Assembly (NCBI GenBank): GCA_947165085.1
Contig: CAMUZA010000004.1
Span: forward strand, 1-64,000
Origin: an uncultured Clostridia bacterium
Lineage (GTDB): Bacteria > Bacillota > Clostridia > Oscillospirales > Oscillospiraceae
Reading direction: 5' to 3'
Length of the DNA: 64,000 bases
The position numbers and the translations under genes were made by a program. This document shows positions 34,854-45,248 of the stretch, piece by piece. The notes below the pieces were generated by a model. It was given only the letters and a program-made list of their open reading frames with translations, searched no databases and had not been told where the DNA came from. How positions within the stretch are numbered: position 1 is the first letter of the stretch; the number at the start of each line of letters is the position of its first letter.

Positions 34854-37800
34854 TTATTTGTATTTGTCCTTCAGGTTTTCGCAGGCATAGACGCCGCCCA
34901 TGTAACGCATGATCATGCAGGCGAATTCCGCACGGGTCGCGTTGTCGGTGGGCTTGAGCTTGCCGTTATCGCCGCTCAGGATGCCTTCGCCGACCGCCCA
35001 GGTCATCGCGTCCTTCGCATAAGCGCTGATCTTCGCGGTGTCGGAGAACTTGCTCATGTCGGCTTCCTTTGCCTCGGGCATATTCTCATAGCGGTACAGG
35101 ATCGTAGCGATCTGCTCGCGGGTGACGGGATCGTTCGGGCCGAACTTGTCGGCGGAGTAGCCGTTAACAACTTCGTTCTTCTGTGCCCAGGCGATCGCGT
35201 CGGCATACCACTCGTCCGCCTTGACGTCCTTGAAGGTGGACGGAGCCTCAATGACGGGAGAGCCAGCCATACGGTACAGGACCGTGACGATCATGCCGCG
35301 GGTCATCGTGCCGTTCGGATCGAACTTGCCGCTGCCGACGCCGTTCATCAGCTTCGCGTCGACCATGAAGTCGATGGCTTCGTGATACCACGGAGCCGGG
35401 CAGTCCGTGAAGTCCTCGACATAGCACTTGCCGTAGCCGATCGGGTCGACGACCCTCGATTCACGGCTCAGTTCCGCCCCGCAGACAGAGCAGTAAACGA
35501 CTTCGTCGTAAGAGCCCGCCTTGGAGTAGGTCGCGGGAACCTCGTTCTCCTTGACAGCTTCAGCAGGCGTATGGCCGGGCGCCGGGATGACTTCGCCCTC
35601 GGCGATCTTCTCGCCGCAGTCGAGGCAGTAGGTATCGCCGGTGTAGCCGTCTTCCGTGCAGCTCGCATTGGCACCGCCGCGGTCCTCGGGGTGGGCGTGC
35701 GCGCAGGAGAGGAGCACGACGGCGTTCTTCTCGTTGGTCGCGTAGTCCAGCGCGCCGACCGCAACAGCCTCATAGCCATAGTCGAGCAGCTTGGAAACGT
35801 CGAAGGTCGCGGTGAAGGATTCGCCCGCAACGTCGGAGGAAAAGCCGACAACGTCATAGAGCGCGAGACTCTCGTCACTTTCGACCGCGTAAATGAGGAT
35901 ATCAGCAAGGTAGCTTTCGTCCTTCGCGGTAACGGTCACGGTCTTTGCCTTAGCGTCGTATTTCGCCGACTCGATCACGGGAGCGGTGCTGTCGACCAGA
36001 GCGTCGAAGCTCCAGATGTCTTCCTTCTCGGTTTCGCCATAGGGCAGAACCGCGTCAAATTTGACGTTGACGAGGGTGCCGGAGGGAACAAAGTTGCCGT
36101 CCTTGTCGGTGCCGTCCCAGTAGAACGCGCCGGCAGCGGCCCATGCGGCATTGTCGGTGTCGAAGTAAGCCTTCGGCAGATACTCGGTGTCGTCCACGAA
36201 GTAGACCTCGCCGGTCTTCGCGTCCGTAACGGTCATGATGAGGTGGCGGCAGTTGCGCAGCTGATACGGCTCAAGATAGAAGCCATTTGCGTAGTAGCCG
36301 TCCGCGTCGTTGTCGTCCGTGGTGAAGTTGATATGCTCTTCATAGAACGGGACGTAATCATAGAGGTTGTCGCCCAGGTACCATACCAGAGAATCCGGCA
36401 TGCCGTCGGAGAACAAAGCGGTGTAGCCCATGTTCGGGCTGGTGTAGTAGTCGAGCAGATCCAGACCGGTGTAGCCGTAGTCGGCATAGGTGTTGCCGTC
36501 TTCGTCGGCTGCAGTGGTGTTGACCCAGTACTCTGCGTCGTTATAATCACGGAAGTCCGTGGCTTCGAGCACGTCGCCGTCGGTCCAGTCGCCGTAGTAG
36601 GCGAGCAGGGTGGCATGCGTGGTGTAGTAGGCGTACGGGCTGAGGTCGGCAAGATCGCCGTCGTAGTAGATCTTGTTCTCGCCGTCGAGAATGACCGCAT
36701 AGTTATCCGAGTCGTCGACCTGATATGCGCCCTGCGCGTCGAGCTTATAGGCATTGTACTCTTCATCGAAGTAGATGACTTCGCCGTTGTCGTTCTCAAC
36801 GTCGTTGAAGCAGACGAAGCCCTCGACAAAGTTGCCGTTCGGGAAGGTTTCGTCAAAGTACGCCTTGATGTCGTCGTCGAGCTGGATGTCGACCTTGACG
36901 CTGGCGGTTTCGCCGACAGCAAGGGCAAAGCCGTCGGTGACGTCGGCGCCGGCAAGCTCATAGCTCACGGACGCATAGCCCTCGTTGCCGAGATAGGCAA
37001 AGTCGCTGGTCTGGGTGTTGACCCAGTACGGATTGGCTTCGGTGCCTGCGTTTGCAACATAGTCAAACAGCAGGTAAGCTTCCGGCATCAGGAACAGATC
37101 GTAAGTGCTGTCGTTGACGATTTCCGCCGTGAAGGTGAAGTGACCGGTACGGTCGGGATCGTCGCCCAGCTCCTGCAGGGGGTTGGTGATGTAGGCGGAC
37201 TCATCGAGCGCGTAGAGCGCGTTCGCTGCATTCGCCAGACCTGCGCCCTGCTTTCTCGGGGAGTAGGGATAGCCGTCCGCATCCATCAGGAGATCCGCCG
37301 TGCTTTCCAGCAGCGCGGTCGCCGTATCTGCGCGCTCCTTCTTGTCCATGCCGAGGGATGCAAGATACTGCATGACCGTTGCGATCGTGCCGGCGTAGTT
37401 CGGGGTCGCCATGGAGGTGCCGCTGTAGACGTCATAATCCGCATCGCCGGTGTTCACGGCGGAATAGACCATGCCGCCGACGGAGGTAATGGCGGGATCC
37501 AGCGTGAGCATCGGGGTGGTGCCCCAGTTGGAGAAGTCGCTCATCAGACCCGCGTTGGCGTTCTCAACGTACTCCTTCTCAGTCGCAGTCTCAACAGCGA
37601 AGGTGCTCGCGTTGAGGAGCGCATCTGCAGCGGACTGTTCGACGGAGACAGCCGGAATCTCAAAGGTCTCGATTGCCATGGAGATAATGCCGGGCTGGTT
37701 GTTGACAACGATACAGCCGATTGCACCTGCGTTGTAAGCGTTTTCGACCTTCTCCTCGAAGGTGATGTCGCCGCGCTTGACGACGGCGATCTTGCCGGTC

Positions 37801-39188
37801 ACATCAACACCCTCGAAATCCTCGGGGGTTGCAGTAGCAAGATCGGTTGCGTCGGCATTGAGAACAAGAACATACTCTGTCGTCGTTCCGCCGAAGGTGC
37901 TCATCCACAGAGAATCATCGGAAGAATCGGTATAGCTGAAGCTGCCTGCGTCGGTCTTGATCACATAGGACGGATACAGATAGTTCTCAAGGGAAGCCAC
38001 GGAGGTGTTGCCCTCGTAGGATGCAGGAGAAGCAATAGTACCGTAATCCTGATACTCCGGTCCGACGTAGCCGATGGGGCTATACTGCGCCATGGAGTAC
38101 TCGTTGCCGGCTGCGACGCTCAGAATGATGCCGGCGTCCGCAAGGCGCTTATAGATGTTGCCAAATTCAACGGTTTCCAGAGAAGCGTCGTAAGTGAAGC
38201 CGTTCTGTGCGCCGATGGACATGTTGACAACGTCAACGCCGAGGCGATAAGCGTCTTCCAGAGCTGCGAAGTAAATGTCGCTGCTGGTGCCGGGCTGATC
38301 GTCATGGAAGATCTTCATGTTGACGAGCTGCGCGCCGGAAGCCGAGCCGAGGAAGGTATAGGCGCCCTCGACTGCATCGTAGGTGCTGCCGGTCGCGATG
38401 CCGGAAACGTGGGTGCCGTGACCGTTGTGGTCGGTGACGTCGTCATCGAAGTCCGCATAGTCATAAGCAAACGGAACCTTGGGGTTGATGTACTTGCCGG
38501 GCATTGATGCCTTGCTGACGTCCGCCTCGGTCAGAACGCCGCTTTCCGCGCACCAGCCGTCAGCGTCGGCAAACGCCTCGTGGGTGGTGTTCAGACCGGT
38601 ATCCAGCACGGCGATGACCAAGCCGGTGCCGTCAGCGCCGTACTCGCCGAGCACGTCGTTGATGCCGGTGAAGTAGTAGTTGGAGGAAGCCATTCTGGTT
38701 TCCGGCTTCTCCAGGACCGGCTCTGCATAGTGGTTTGCGATGTAGACCGCTTCCACGCCGTCGAGGGCAGCGATCTTGTCCAGATCGCCGTAAGCGACGT
38801 CGCAGGAGAAGCCGTTGATTAGAGCGGTGAAATCGTATGCAAGCTCATACTTGATGCCGCTCATGCTCTTACGCACGCTCTCATGCTGCTTCATCAGCGT
38901 GACGCGCTGGTTGACTGCGCGCTCGCTGCCCGCCTCCGCGACGTCCGCTTCCGGCTCGCCGGACAGGATCACGATCGCACGAACCGTCTCGTCAGCAGCG
39001 TAACGGTAAGAGTTGCTCGCGAGGAATGTCTCGCTCTTGTAGCCCTTGAACTCGCGGATGGTCGCGGGCTTTGCGGTTTTTGCAGGTTCCTCAGCTTCGG
39101 TCTTTTCCGCCGCAAACGCCATCGGCACGCAGGACAGGATCATGACCAGCGCCAGGAGCATTGCAAGAACACTCTTGAACTGTTTCAT
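34854..39188 (-). CDS. Large secreted S8 subtilisin-like protease with PA-like insert, Cys-rich modules and SLH domains
   Basis: VIAVLDTGLNTTHEAF (D), HNGHGTHVSGIATG (H), SGTSMATPNYAGTIA (S). Confidence 0.95.
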   Translation of the reverse strand: MKQFKSVLAMLLALVMILSCVPMAFAAEKTEAEEPAKTAKPATIREFKGYKSETFLASNSYRYAADETVRAIVILSGEPEADVAEAGSERAVNQRVTLMKQHESVRKSMSGIKYELAYDFTALINGFSCDVAYGDLDKIAALDGVEAVYIANHYAEPVLEKPETRMASSNYYFTGINDVLGEYGADGTGLVIAVLDTGLNTTHEAFADADGWCAESGVLTEADVSKASMPGKYINPKVPFAYDYADFDDDVTDHNGHGTHVSGIATGSTYDAVEGAYTFLGSASGAQLVNMKIFHDDQPGTSSDIYFAALEDAYRLGVDVVNMSIGAQNGFTYDASLETVEFGNIYKRLADAGIILSVAAGNEYSMAQYSPIGYVGPEYQDYGTIASPASYEGNTSVASLENYLYPSYVIKTDAGSFSYTDSSDDSLWMSTFGGTTTEYVLVLNADATDLATATPEDFEGVDVTGKIAVVKRGDITFEEKVENAYNAGAIGCIVVNNQPGIISMAIETFEIPAVSVEQSAADALLNASTFAVETATEKEYVENANAGLMSDFSNWGTTPMLTLDPAITSVGGMVYSAVNTGDADYDVYSGTSMATPNYAGTIATVMQYLASLGMDKKERADTATALLESTADLLMDADGYPYSPRKQGAGLANAANALYALDESAYITNPLQELGDDPDRTGHFTFTAEIVNDSTYDLFLMPEAYLLFDYVANAGTEANPYWVNTQTSDFAYLGNEGYASVSYELAGADVTDGFALAVGETASVKVDIQLDDDIKAYFDETFPNGNFVEGFVCFNDVENDNGEVIYFDEEYNAYKLDAQGAYQVDDSDNYAVILDGENKIYYDGDLADLSPYAYYTTHATLLAYYGDWTDGDVLEATDFRDYNDAEYWVNTTAADEDGNTYADYGYTGLDLLDYYTSPNMGYTALFSDGMPDSLVWYLGDNLYDYVPFYEEHINFTTDDNDADGYYANGFYLEPYQLRNCRHLIMTVTDAKTGEVYFVDDTEYLPKAYFDTDNAAWAAAGAFYWDGTDKDGNFVPSGTLVNVKFDAVLPYGETEKEDIWSFDALVDSTAPVIESAKYDAKAKTVTVTAKDESYLADILIYAVESDESLALYDVVGFSSDVAGESFTATFDVSKLLDYGYEAVAVGALDYATNEKNAVVLLSCAHAHPEDRGGANASCTEDGYTGDTYCLDCGEKIAEGEVIPAPGHTPAEAVKENEVPATYSKAGSYDEVVYCSVCGAELSRESRVVDPIGYGKCYVEDFTDCPAPWYHEAIDFMVDAKLMNGVGSGKFDPNGTMTRGMIVTVLYRMAGSPVIEAPSTFKDVKADEWYADAIAWAQKNEVVNGYSADKFGPNDPVTREQIATILYRYENMPEAKEADMSKFSDTAKISAYAKDAMTWAVGEGILSGDNGKLKPTDNATRAEFACMIMRYMGGVYACENLKDKYK

Positions 39189-39371
39189 TTGTTCGTCTCC
39201 TTTTTTTGAATTTTGGTCTGTATTGCTGATTGGTTGCTTGTCACCAGAATACAGTTATACCTATATAGCATTTTAGCAAAACACAGCAAAAATGTCCACA
39301 GTTTTTTTGCTGTGATTATGCCGAAAATTTATCAATTTAATGCGCTAAATTCGGCAGGAAAAACAAAAACG

Positions 39372-39391
39372 CGGGCCGCCTGCGCGGCCCG
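39372..39391 (-). terminator. Intrinsic terminator of EamA gene
   Basis: CGGGCCGC-ctgc-GCGGCCCG followed by T-rich minus strand. Confidence 0.7.
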
Positions 39392-39405
39392 TGTCATTTC
39401 AAATA

Positions 39406-40326
39406 TCAAATATCGAAAACGCCAAGGACGATAATGCCGATAAAGACCAGCGCGATCATCGCGTAATGCTTCCATGACAACTTCTCGCGCAGGAAAATCC
39501 GGCTCCACAGCACGCTCACCGCGCAGTAGGCGGAGATGATCGGCGCGGAGATTGCCACGTGCTCCTCGTCAGCAAGCGCGTAGATGTAGAAAAGCTGACC
39601 GACGGTCTCGAAGCAGGCGCCGATATACTTGGGCGCTTCCTCCCTGACAAAGAACTTCTCGCGGCGGATCAGCAGATAAATCAGGCAGACCATGCCCGTG
39701 GCAAGGAAGGTCAGCTCGTAGGCGATGTTCGCGGAATCCTCATTCAGATTCTCCAGAACGAGCGAGTCTGCATAAGTGCCAGCCGCGTCCAGCAGACAGT
39801 AAGCAACGGGAATGCAAAGCGCGAGCCAGCTCTTGGAATACCTGCGGTTGGCATGCTCCTGCCGCCGCCGGCGCAGGCTCTCATCCTCCCGCGCCTCCAC
39901 GACGCCGAGACCGATGACGCCGATGCAGATCAGCGCGATCGCGCCGATGACGAAAAGCCGCTCCGTTTTTGTCAGCTCCGAAAGTGCGCCGGTCAGCAGG
40001 CAGATCACGGCGACGATCGCGCCGGAGGAATTGCAGATCGGAGACGAGATCGATAGCTCGATGTAGCGCAGACCGATATAGCCCAGCGCCATCGAGATAA
40101 TATACAGCAACGAGACCGGCAAATACGTCCAGATAACCTGCCAGGAAATCTCGACGTTTTGGAAAATGACCATATACGCCGCGTGCAAACCCATGACGAC
40201 GCCGACCGCGACGACCATTTTCAGATATGCCGTTTTATCCTTTTCCCGGTAGCAGCCGATCTTGGAAAACAGATCGGAGCCGCTCCAGCACAGCATCGCG
40301 ATAATCGCAAACCAAAACCAGTTCAT
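39406..40326 (-). CDS. EamA/DMT-family transporter
   Basis: About ten TM segments; ...AISAPIISAYCAVSVLWSRIFLREKLSWKHYAMIALVFIGIIVL. Confidence 0.85.
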   Translation of the reverse strand: MNWFWFAIIAMLCWSGSDLFSKIGCYREKDKTAYLKMVVAVGVVMGLHAAYMVIFQNVEISWQVIWTYLPVSLLYIISMALGYIGLRYIELSISSPICNSSGAIVAVICLLTGALSELTKTERLFVIGAIALICIGVIGLGVVEAREDESLRRRRQEHANRRYSKSWLALCIPVAYCLLDAAGTYADSLVLENLNEDSANIAYELTFLATGMVCLIYLLIRREKFFVREEAPKYIGACFETVGQLFYIYALADEEHVAISAPIISAYCAVSVLWSRIFLREKLSWKHYAMIALVFIGIIVLGVFDI

Positions 40327-40329
40327 GGA

Positions 40330-41613
40330 TCAAACCTCCTCAATCTGTGCAAGTCCCGCCTCGACCAGCTTCTGAACGGACAGGAGAATGCCGAGCTTTG
40401 CGTGATACCACGTCAGACCGCCCTGGAAATAGACCGCGTAGGGCGGGCGGATGGGGCCGTCGGCGGACAGCTCGATGGACGAGCCCTGCACGAACGTACC
40501 CGCCGCCATGATGACCTCGTCCTCATAGCCGGGCATCGCCCACGGCGCGGGATCAACGTAGCTTTCCACCGGCGCGGCGGACTGGATGCCCTTGCAGAAG
40601 GCGACCATCGCCTCCCTGCTGCCGAGTTCCACCGCCTGAATGATGTCGTGGCGCGTTTCCGTGCTTGCAGGCACGACGCGGAAGCCCATGCGCTCGTAGA
40701 AATCCGCCGCGAAGATCGCGCCCTTCAGCGCGCCGGCAACCACCGTCGGCGCGAGGAAGAAGCCCTGATAGAACGCGGGCATCTGCCCCAGATTCGCGCC
40801 GACCTCCTGCCCGAGACCGGGCGCGGAGAGCCGGTAGGCGCAGCGCGCGACGAGGTCGCTTCTGCCGCAGATATAGCCGCCGATCGGCGCAAGCCCGCCG
40901 CCGGGATTCTTGATCAGACTGCCGACGACAAGATCTGCACCGACGTCGCTCGGCTCGATCGTTTCCACAAATTCGCCGTAGCAGTTGTCCACCATGCAGA
41001 TGATGTCCGGCTTGAGGGATTTCAGGAAAGCGATCAGCTCCCCGATCTGCTGCACGGAAAAGGTCGGGCGCGTCGCGTAGCCCTTGCTGCGCTGGATCGT
41101 CGCCATTTTCGTTTTTTCATTCACCGCCGCACGGATCGCGTCGTAGTCGAACGTGCCGTCCTCTTTCAGATCCGCCTGCGCGTAAGTCACGCCGTACTCC
41201 TTCAGAGAGCAGCTTGACTCGCGGATGCCGATGACCTCCTCGAGGGTGTCATAGGGTCTGCCGACCGGAGACAGAAGCTCGTCGCCGGGCAGGAGATTTG
41301 CCGACAGCGCGACCGTCAGCGCGTGCGTGCCGCAGGTGATCTGCGGACGGACGAGCGCCGCCTCGGTGTGGAAAACGTCGGCGTAGACGCGCTCTAACAC
41401 GTCGCGCCCGAGATCGTCGTAGCCGTAGCCGGTCGTCGCGGCGAAGCACGCCGAGCCGACGCGGTTTTTCTGCATCGCTGCGATCACCTTCGCCTGATTG
41501 TATTCCGCCACGCGGTCGACTGCCGCAAAGCGGTCCTTCAAGCCCTCCAAAATGCGCTCGCCGCAGGCAAAGACCTGCTCCGAAACGCCCAGTCGGGCGT
41601 ACAGTTCTTTCAT
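40330..41613 (-). CDS. PLP-dependent methionine gamma-lyase-like / aluminium-resistance family protein
   Basis: ITCGTHALTVALSANLLPGDELLSPVGRPYDTLEEVIG; MVDNCYGEFVE; VVGSLIKNPGGGLAPIGGYI. Confidence 0.9.
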   Translation of the reverse strand: MKELYARLGVSEQVFACGERILEGLKDRFAAVDRVAEYNQAKVIAAMQKNRVGSACFAATTGYGYDDLGRDVLERVYADVFHTEAALVRPQITCGTHALTVALSANLLPGDELLSPVGRPYDTLEEVIGIRESSCSLKEYGVTYAQADLKEDGTFDYDAIRAAVNEKTKMATIQRSKGYATRPTFSVQQIGELIAFLKSLKPDIICMVDNCYGEFVETIEPSDVGADLVVGSLIKNPGGGLAPIGGYICGRSDLVARCAYRLSAPGLGQEVGANLGQMPAFYQGFFLAPTVVAGALKGAIFAADFYERMGFRVVPASTETRHDIIQAVELGSREAMVAFCKGIQSAAPVESYVDPAPWAMPGYEDEVIMAAGTFVQGSSIELSADGPIRPPYAVYFQGGLTWYHAKLGILLSVQKLVEAGLAQIEEV

Positions 41614-41849
41614 TTTGTCTCCTCCATTTTTCTGAAAACCCGCTGCGCCGCGTCACTCAGCACTTCGGGGCGCGTGACGATGATGCCGTTGTCCTCGTCG
41701 CCGAGGATGAGCAGCGTATCGCCCGGCTGAATGCCGAACAGGTCTCGCGCGTCCTTCGGGATCACGATTTGACCGCGCTCCCCGACCTTCGCCGTGCCGA
41801 ATATGTGCTTGCCGCGCGCCTTGCCCAGCAGGTGCTTTCCTCCTGCCAT
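41610..41849 (-). CDS. AbrB/MazE/SpoVT-type DNA-binding protein
   Basis: GTAKVGERGQIVIPKDARDLFGIQPGDTLLILGDE; overlaps next gene start by 4 nt. Confidence 0.88.
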   Translation of the reverse strand: MAGGKHLLGKARGKHIFGTAKVGERGQIVIPKDARDLFGIQPGDTLLILGDEDNGIIVTRPEVLSDAAQRVFRKMEETK

Positions 41850-42008
41850 GTTACGGTTCCTCCGGAAATCATACTTTTCATATTTGTACGACACAGACTG
41901 TAACATATCCGGCAAAAAAAGTCAACCGTCCGCAAAAAAAGAAAAACAGTGGAAAAAAACGCGCGAATCGGTTATACTAAACGGTAACAGCACGAAAGGA
42001 GAATGCTT

Positions 42009-42584
42009 ATGCAGATCGGCTGTCTGGTCATGGCGGCGGGAAACGCCGCCCGCTTCCGCGCCAACAAGCTCGCCGCGGAATTTGAGGGAAAAACGCTGAT
42101 CCGCCGCGCCCTGGAGGCCGTTCCGAAGGAGATGCTCTCCGAAATCACGGTCGTCACGCAGTATCCGGAGGTCGCCGCTCTGGCGGAGGAATTCGGCTTC
42201 TCCCATATCAAAAACGAGCATCCGGACTACGGCATCAGCCATACGATCAAGCTCGGCACGCAGGCGATGCGCGACTGCGACGCGATTCTCTACATGGTGT
42301 CCGATCAGCCGCTTTTGGAGCGCGGCTCCGTGGAGCGGGTGATCGCCTGCTGGAAGGAGCATCCGGATAACATCGTCGGCGCCGCGCATGACGGCAAGCG
42401 CGGCAATCCCTGCATTTTCCCGCGGGAGTTCTTTGACGAGCTGCTCGCGCTCAAGGAAGATCACGGCGGAAACACCGTCATTCGCATGCACCCCGACCGG
42501 CTTTTGACCGTTGAGGTCGGTAAGTCGGAGCTGACCGACGTAGATACCCCGCAGGCGTTGGAAGACCTGCAGAAACAAAAATAG
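42009..42584 (+). CDS. MobA-like NTP transferase / MoCo cytidylyltransferase-like protein
   Basis: GCLVMAAGNAARFRANKLAAEFEGKTLIRRALEAV; MVSDQPLL. Confidence 0.85.
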   Translation: MQIGCLVMAAGNAARFRANKLAAEFEGKTLIRRALEAVPKEMLSEITVVTQYPEVAALAEEFGFSHIKNEHPDYGISHTIKLGTQAMRDCDAILYMVSDQPLLERGSVERVIACWKEHPDNIVGAAHDGKRGNPCIFPREFFDELLALKEDHGGNTVIRMHPDRLLTVEVGKSELTDVDTPQALEDLQKQK

Positions 42585-42619
42585 ACGGAACAAAGTCCCG
42601 TCTATTTTTGTTTTGCCCG

Positions 42620-43351
42620 TTAATCCCGGCGGCGGCTGCCGGTGACCAGCATCAAAAGCCGGAGGAACTGCGCCAGCGTCGTCGCAAGCGCGGCAACGTA
42701 GGTCAGCGCGGCGGCGGAAAGCACCTTGCGCGCGCCTTTCTGCTCCTCCGCCGTCAGCATTCCGGTCGTCTCAATCGCCTTGACGGCGCGGCGGCTGGCG
42801 TTGAACTCCGTCGGCAAGGTCAGAAGCTGGAACACCACGCAAAGACCGTAACACAGCACGCCCGCCAGCGCAATATAGTAGAAAACTTGGTGCAGCCGCG
42901 CAAGCGAACTGATAGACATCAGCAGGATGCCGATGATAATGAGCGGCATGGACAGCTTCGACCCGATATTCGTCGCGTTGATGATGGCGGAGCGGAGCTT
43001 GATCGGCGCATAATTCTCCGCGTACTGCACCGCGTGTCCCGCCTCGTGTGCCGCGACGCCGACCGCTGCTGGCGTCGGTGCGTCGTAGACGCTGTCCGAC
43101 AGGCGGATGACGTTGGCCTTCGGATCATAGTGGTCGGTCAGGCTGCCGGCAACGCGCTCGATCCGCACGCCGCTGACGCCGTTGGCGGACAGCACCGCCT
43201 GCGCCGCCTGCGCGCCGGTCAGACCGCGCGTGTTGCGGATCTGCCCGTACTTCTTAAACGTTCGTTTCACATGGAAGCTCGCCCACAGTGCAAAAAGAAT
43301 AGTGGGCAGCACCATGACGATCCATTTTATATCAATGCCGTATAAAAACAT
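42620..43351 (-). CDS. YugP-like neutral zinc metallopeptidase
   Basis: VGVAAHEAGHAVQYAENYAP HExxH motif, TM segments. Confidence 0.92.
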   Translation of the reverse strand: MFLYGIDIKWIVMVLPTILFALWASFHVKRTFKKYGQIRNTRGLTGAQAAQAVLSANGVSGVRIERVAGSLTDHYDPKANVIRLSDSVYDAPTPAAVGVAAHEAGHAVQYAENYAPIKLRSAIINATNIGSKLSMPLIIIGILLMSISSLARLHQVFYYIALAGVLCYGLCVVFQLLTLPTEFNASRRAVKAIETTGMLTAEEQKGARKVLSAAALTYVAALATTLAQFLRLLMLVTGSRRRD

Positions 43352-43362
43352 AGCTTTACTCC

Positions 43363-44151
43363 TTACAGGAGCTGCGGTTCCATCGCCTCGTGGAGCTCCT
43401 TGGTAATCGCGCCGCGGAAAACGCGGTCGGCGTGCGTGTGAATCGTGTTGAGCGCGGCGGTGGTGTACTTCATCTCCACCTTGCTCATCATGAAGATGTC
43501 ATTGTCAAGGATGAACTTGATCTCCTTATCCTCGACGTTGTTGCGCTTGACGACGCCCGGACCGCAGTGCAGCTTGAGCCTGCAGCCGCCCGCCAGGTTC
43601 ATTTCGCCCTCCTGCTGGATGCGGACGAAGCTCTGCTCCTGCACGTCCTCCTCCGCCATGAGTCCCAGATAGCCGGGCTCGATGAGCTCGGCAAACGGCG
43701 TTCCTTCCAGTCCGAGGGCGCTGCGGGAGATCGCGTTGATATAGCGAAGACCGATGCGCTCGAAGAAGGCGGGCTTATAGACGCTGATGAACTGCGCAAG
43801 CACCTCGTCCAGCTTCGCGGCAAAGCCCTCCCACTTGGTATAGGCAGGCGTCGCGAGGGCGATAAAGGAATTGGTCAGGTTGACCTTCCATTTGCCGTCG
43901 CCGGAGACAAACTGATAATTGGTCACGTCCGGCTGCTCCTCGAATTTCATATTGCCCGGCTGGCCGATCACCTTGGGCGGCACTTTCTCTATATTTCTGG
44001 AATAGCGCGGGAAGTCGCTGCGGATCAACTCCTGAAACTCCGCAGGCTCCTTGGCGCTGATGGACAAAATCGTCGGGAAACGCAGCTGGCAGATGACTTC
44101 CAGAAGCTGCGGCTTGGCATAGACGACGCGGTCGGTTTCGTAGAACATCAC
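43363..44151 (-). CDS. TIGR04255 family protein
   Basis: YAKPQLLEVICQLRFPTIL...RIGLRYINAI. Confidence 0.75.
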   Translation of the reverse strand: MMFYETDRVVYAKPQLLEVICQLRFPTILSISAKEPAEFQELIRSDFPRYSRNIEKVPPKVIGQPGNMKFEEQPDVTNYQFVSGDGKWKVNLTNSFIALATPAYTKWEGFAAKLDEVLAQFISVYKPAFFERIGLRYINAISRSALGLEGTPFAELIEPGYLGLMAEEDVQEQSFVRIQQEGEMNLAGGCRLKLHCGPGVVKRNNVEDKEIKFILDNDIFMMSKVEMKYTTAALNTIHTHADRVFRGAITKELHEAMEPQLL

Positions 44152-44300
44152 AAATGCTCCTTTCGTTTCTTTCGCGTTTGATTATACCACAGCCGTTTCG
44201 GTATTTGCAAGGGAATTCACAAATCCGTTACAACTCCCCTTTGCAAACCGTCTGCGCTTATGTTATACTGATTATAATTCCATAAAAGGAGCGTTTTACT

Positions 44301-45248
44301 ATGTCTGTGCTCTACTGGCTGGAATCTGTCCGCAATCCTGCGCTGGATTTCATCATGCAGCTGTTCACCCACCTCGGCAGCGAGGTTTTCTTCCTCGTCA
44401 TCGCCCTGACCGTCTTCTGGTGCTTCGATAAGCGCGAGGGCATCTATCTGCTCTTCGTCGGCTTTATCGGCACGGTGCTCAACCAGTTTCTGAAGCTCGT
44501 CTACCGGATTCCACGCCCGTGGGTAAAGGATCCGAACTTCACGATCGTGGAGAGCGCGCGGGCAGACGCCGGCGGCTATTCCTTCCCCTCCGGTCACACG
44601 CAGAACGTCGTCGGCACGCTCGGCGGTATCGCCCTGTGGACGAAGCGGAAATGGCTGCGGATCGTCTGCATCGTTCTGCTGCTTCTGACCTCGTTCTCCC
44701 GCATGTATCTGGGCGTCCATACCCCGCTGGACGTGGGCGTGTCTTTCGTGATCGCCGCCGTCCTGATCTTTGCCCTCTATCCGATCGTTCGAAAGACCGC
44801 CGAGAACCCGAAGCTGATGTACGTCCTGCTCGCCGTTCTGATGTCGGTCGCGCTGGCATTCGTTCTCTATTCCAATCTGACCGACTTCTCCGCGCTGGGC
44901 ACGGATAAGGAAGTCCTCGATAACATCAACGAGGGCAGAAAGAACAGCTATTCCCTCTTCGGCGGCATGCTCGGCTATCTGTTAGCCTACCCGCTTGACC
45001 AGAAGTATATTCGCTTTGAAGAAAAGGCGGTCTGGTGGGTACAGATCCTCAAGACCGTTCTCGGTCTCGCCCTCGTGCTGGCGATCAAGGAGGGTCTGAA
45101 GCTCGTCTTCAACGCCGTCGGCTTTACCTGGCTCGGCACGAACGCGATCCGCTACTGCGCGGTCGTCTTCTTCGCAGCGGCCGTTTGGCCGCTTGCCTTC
45201 CCGCTGCTGCGCCGTCTGTCCGAAATGAAGAAAAAGGAGAACGCATGA
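44301..45248 (+). CDS. PAP2-family phosphatase
   Basis: KLVYRIPRPW, YSFPSGHTQN, SRMYLGVHTPLDV. Confidence 0.92.
   Translation: MSVLYWLESVRNPALDFIMQLFTHLGSEVFFLVIALTVFWCFDKREGIYLLFVGFIGTVLNQFLKLVYRIPRPWVKDPNFTIVESARADAGGYSFPSGHTQNVVGTLGGIALWTKRKWLRIVCIVLLLLTSFSRMYLGVHTPLDVGVSFVIAAVLIFALYPIVRKTAENPKLMYVLLAVLMSVALAFVLYSNLTDFSALGTDKEVLDNINEGRKNSYSLFGGMLGYLLAYPLDQKYIRFEEKAVWWVQILKTVLGLALVLAIKEGLKLVFNAVGFTWLGTNAIRYCAVVFFAAAVWPLAFPLLRRLSEMKKKENA

Noticed and set aside
34785-38507. 1240-aa plus-strand ORF
   Set aside because: Antisense to the subtilase gene, which has clear catalytic motifs, signal peptide and SLH domains; long shadow ORF from codon bias
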